Assembly (NCBI GenBank): GCA_050872805.1
Contig: JBNMHN010000078.1
Coordinates: 1 to 6,071, forward strand
Reading direction: 5' to 3'
DNA from: CAKVOD01 sp050872805
Lineage (GTDB): Bacteria > Bacillota > Clostridia > Christensenellales > UBA1242
Length of the DNA: 6,071 nt
Under the pieces are notes generated by a model that had not been told where the DNA came from, made no database searches, and was given only the letters and a program-made list of their open reading frames with translations. Numbering within the stretch: position 1 is the stretch's first letter; every line of letters begins with the position of its first letter. The position numbers were made by a program, and so were the translations under genes. Positions 6,038 to 6,071 of the stretch are shown here, one piece after another.

Positions 6038-6071
6038 AGACTCTACTATTTCCAATTTGACTACCTAGAGA

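Noticed and set aside
6018..6071. Open minus-strand frame entering from the right edge
   Set aside because: It is under 20 codons before a stop, overlaps the end of the CvpA gene and shows no recognisable sequence.

Overview
The window is AT-rich DNA with short intergenic gaps, strong AGGAGG-type ribosome sites in front of two genes, sigma-A-like promoters and ordinary use of TAA, TAG and TGA as stops. Together with the protein families (MurC, NatAB-like exporter, PRC-barrel protein, CvpA), this points to a low-GC Gram-positive bacterium of the Bacillota, most likely a clostridial lineage. The species cannot be named from this sequence. No RNA gene, CRISPR array, insertion sequence or phage gene is visible.

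Layout, left to right. Bases 1-180 are an AT-rich upstream region with a weak stem-loop and an unexplained GGAGG motif. Then comes murC (+), the UDP-N-acetylmuramate--L-alanine ligase of peptidoglycan synthesis. It converges, with a 13-base gap, on a three-gene minus-strand operon. Read in its own direction, the operon runs: an SPFH/band-7-like protein related to the YdjI group, an ABC ATPase resembling NatA, and an ABC-2 permease resembling NatB. These genes overlap by 7 and 4 bases, so they are very probably translationally coupled. A good promoter (TTGAAA, 17 bases, extended TATAAT) lies just upstream. A hairpin plus T-tract on the minus strand, inside the 3' end of murC, is the best candidate for the operon's terminator.

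Divergent from that operon is a 248-residue PRC-barrel protein (+) with two PRC-like halves and a distinct C-terminal domain. The 105-base divergent intergenic region contains a 12-base direct repeat at 20-base spacing. A clear intrinsic terminator ends the PRC gene. After about 150 bases of very AT-rich DNA comes a CvpA-family four-helix membrane protein (+) with its own promoter.

How the parts may fit together: MurC makes a wall precursor in the cytosol. NatA and NatB should form an exporter in the membrane. The SPFH protein, co-translated with the exporter, may organise or sense the membrane around it, but that link is an inference. The most unusual item is this SPFH-NatA-NatB operon; the least understood protein domain is the C-terminal region of the PRC-barrel protein. 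I see no complete novel defence or mobile system here.
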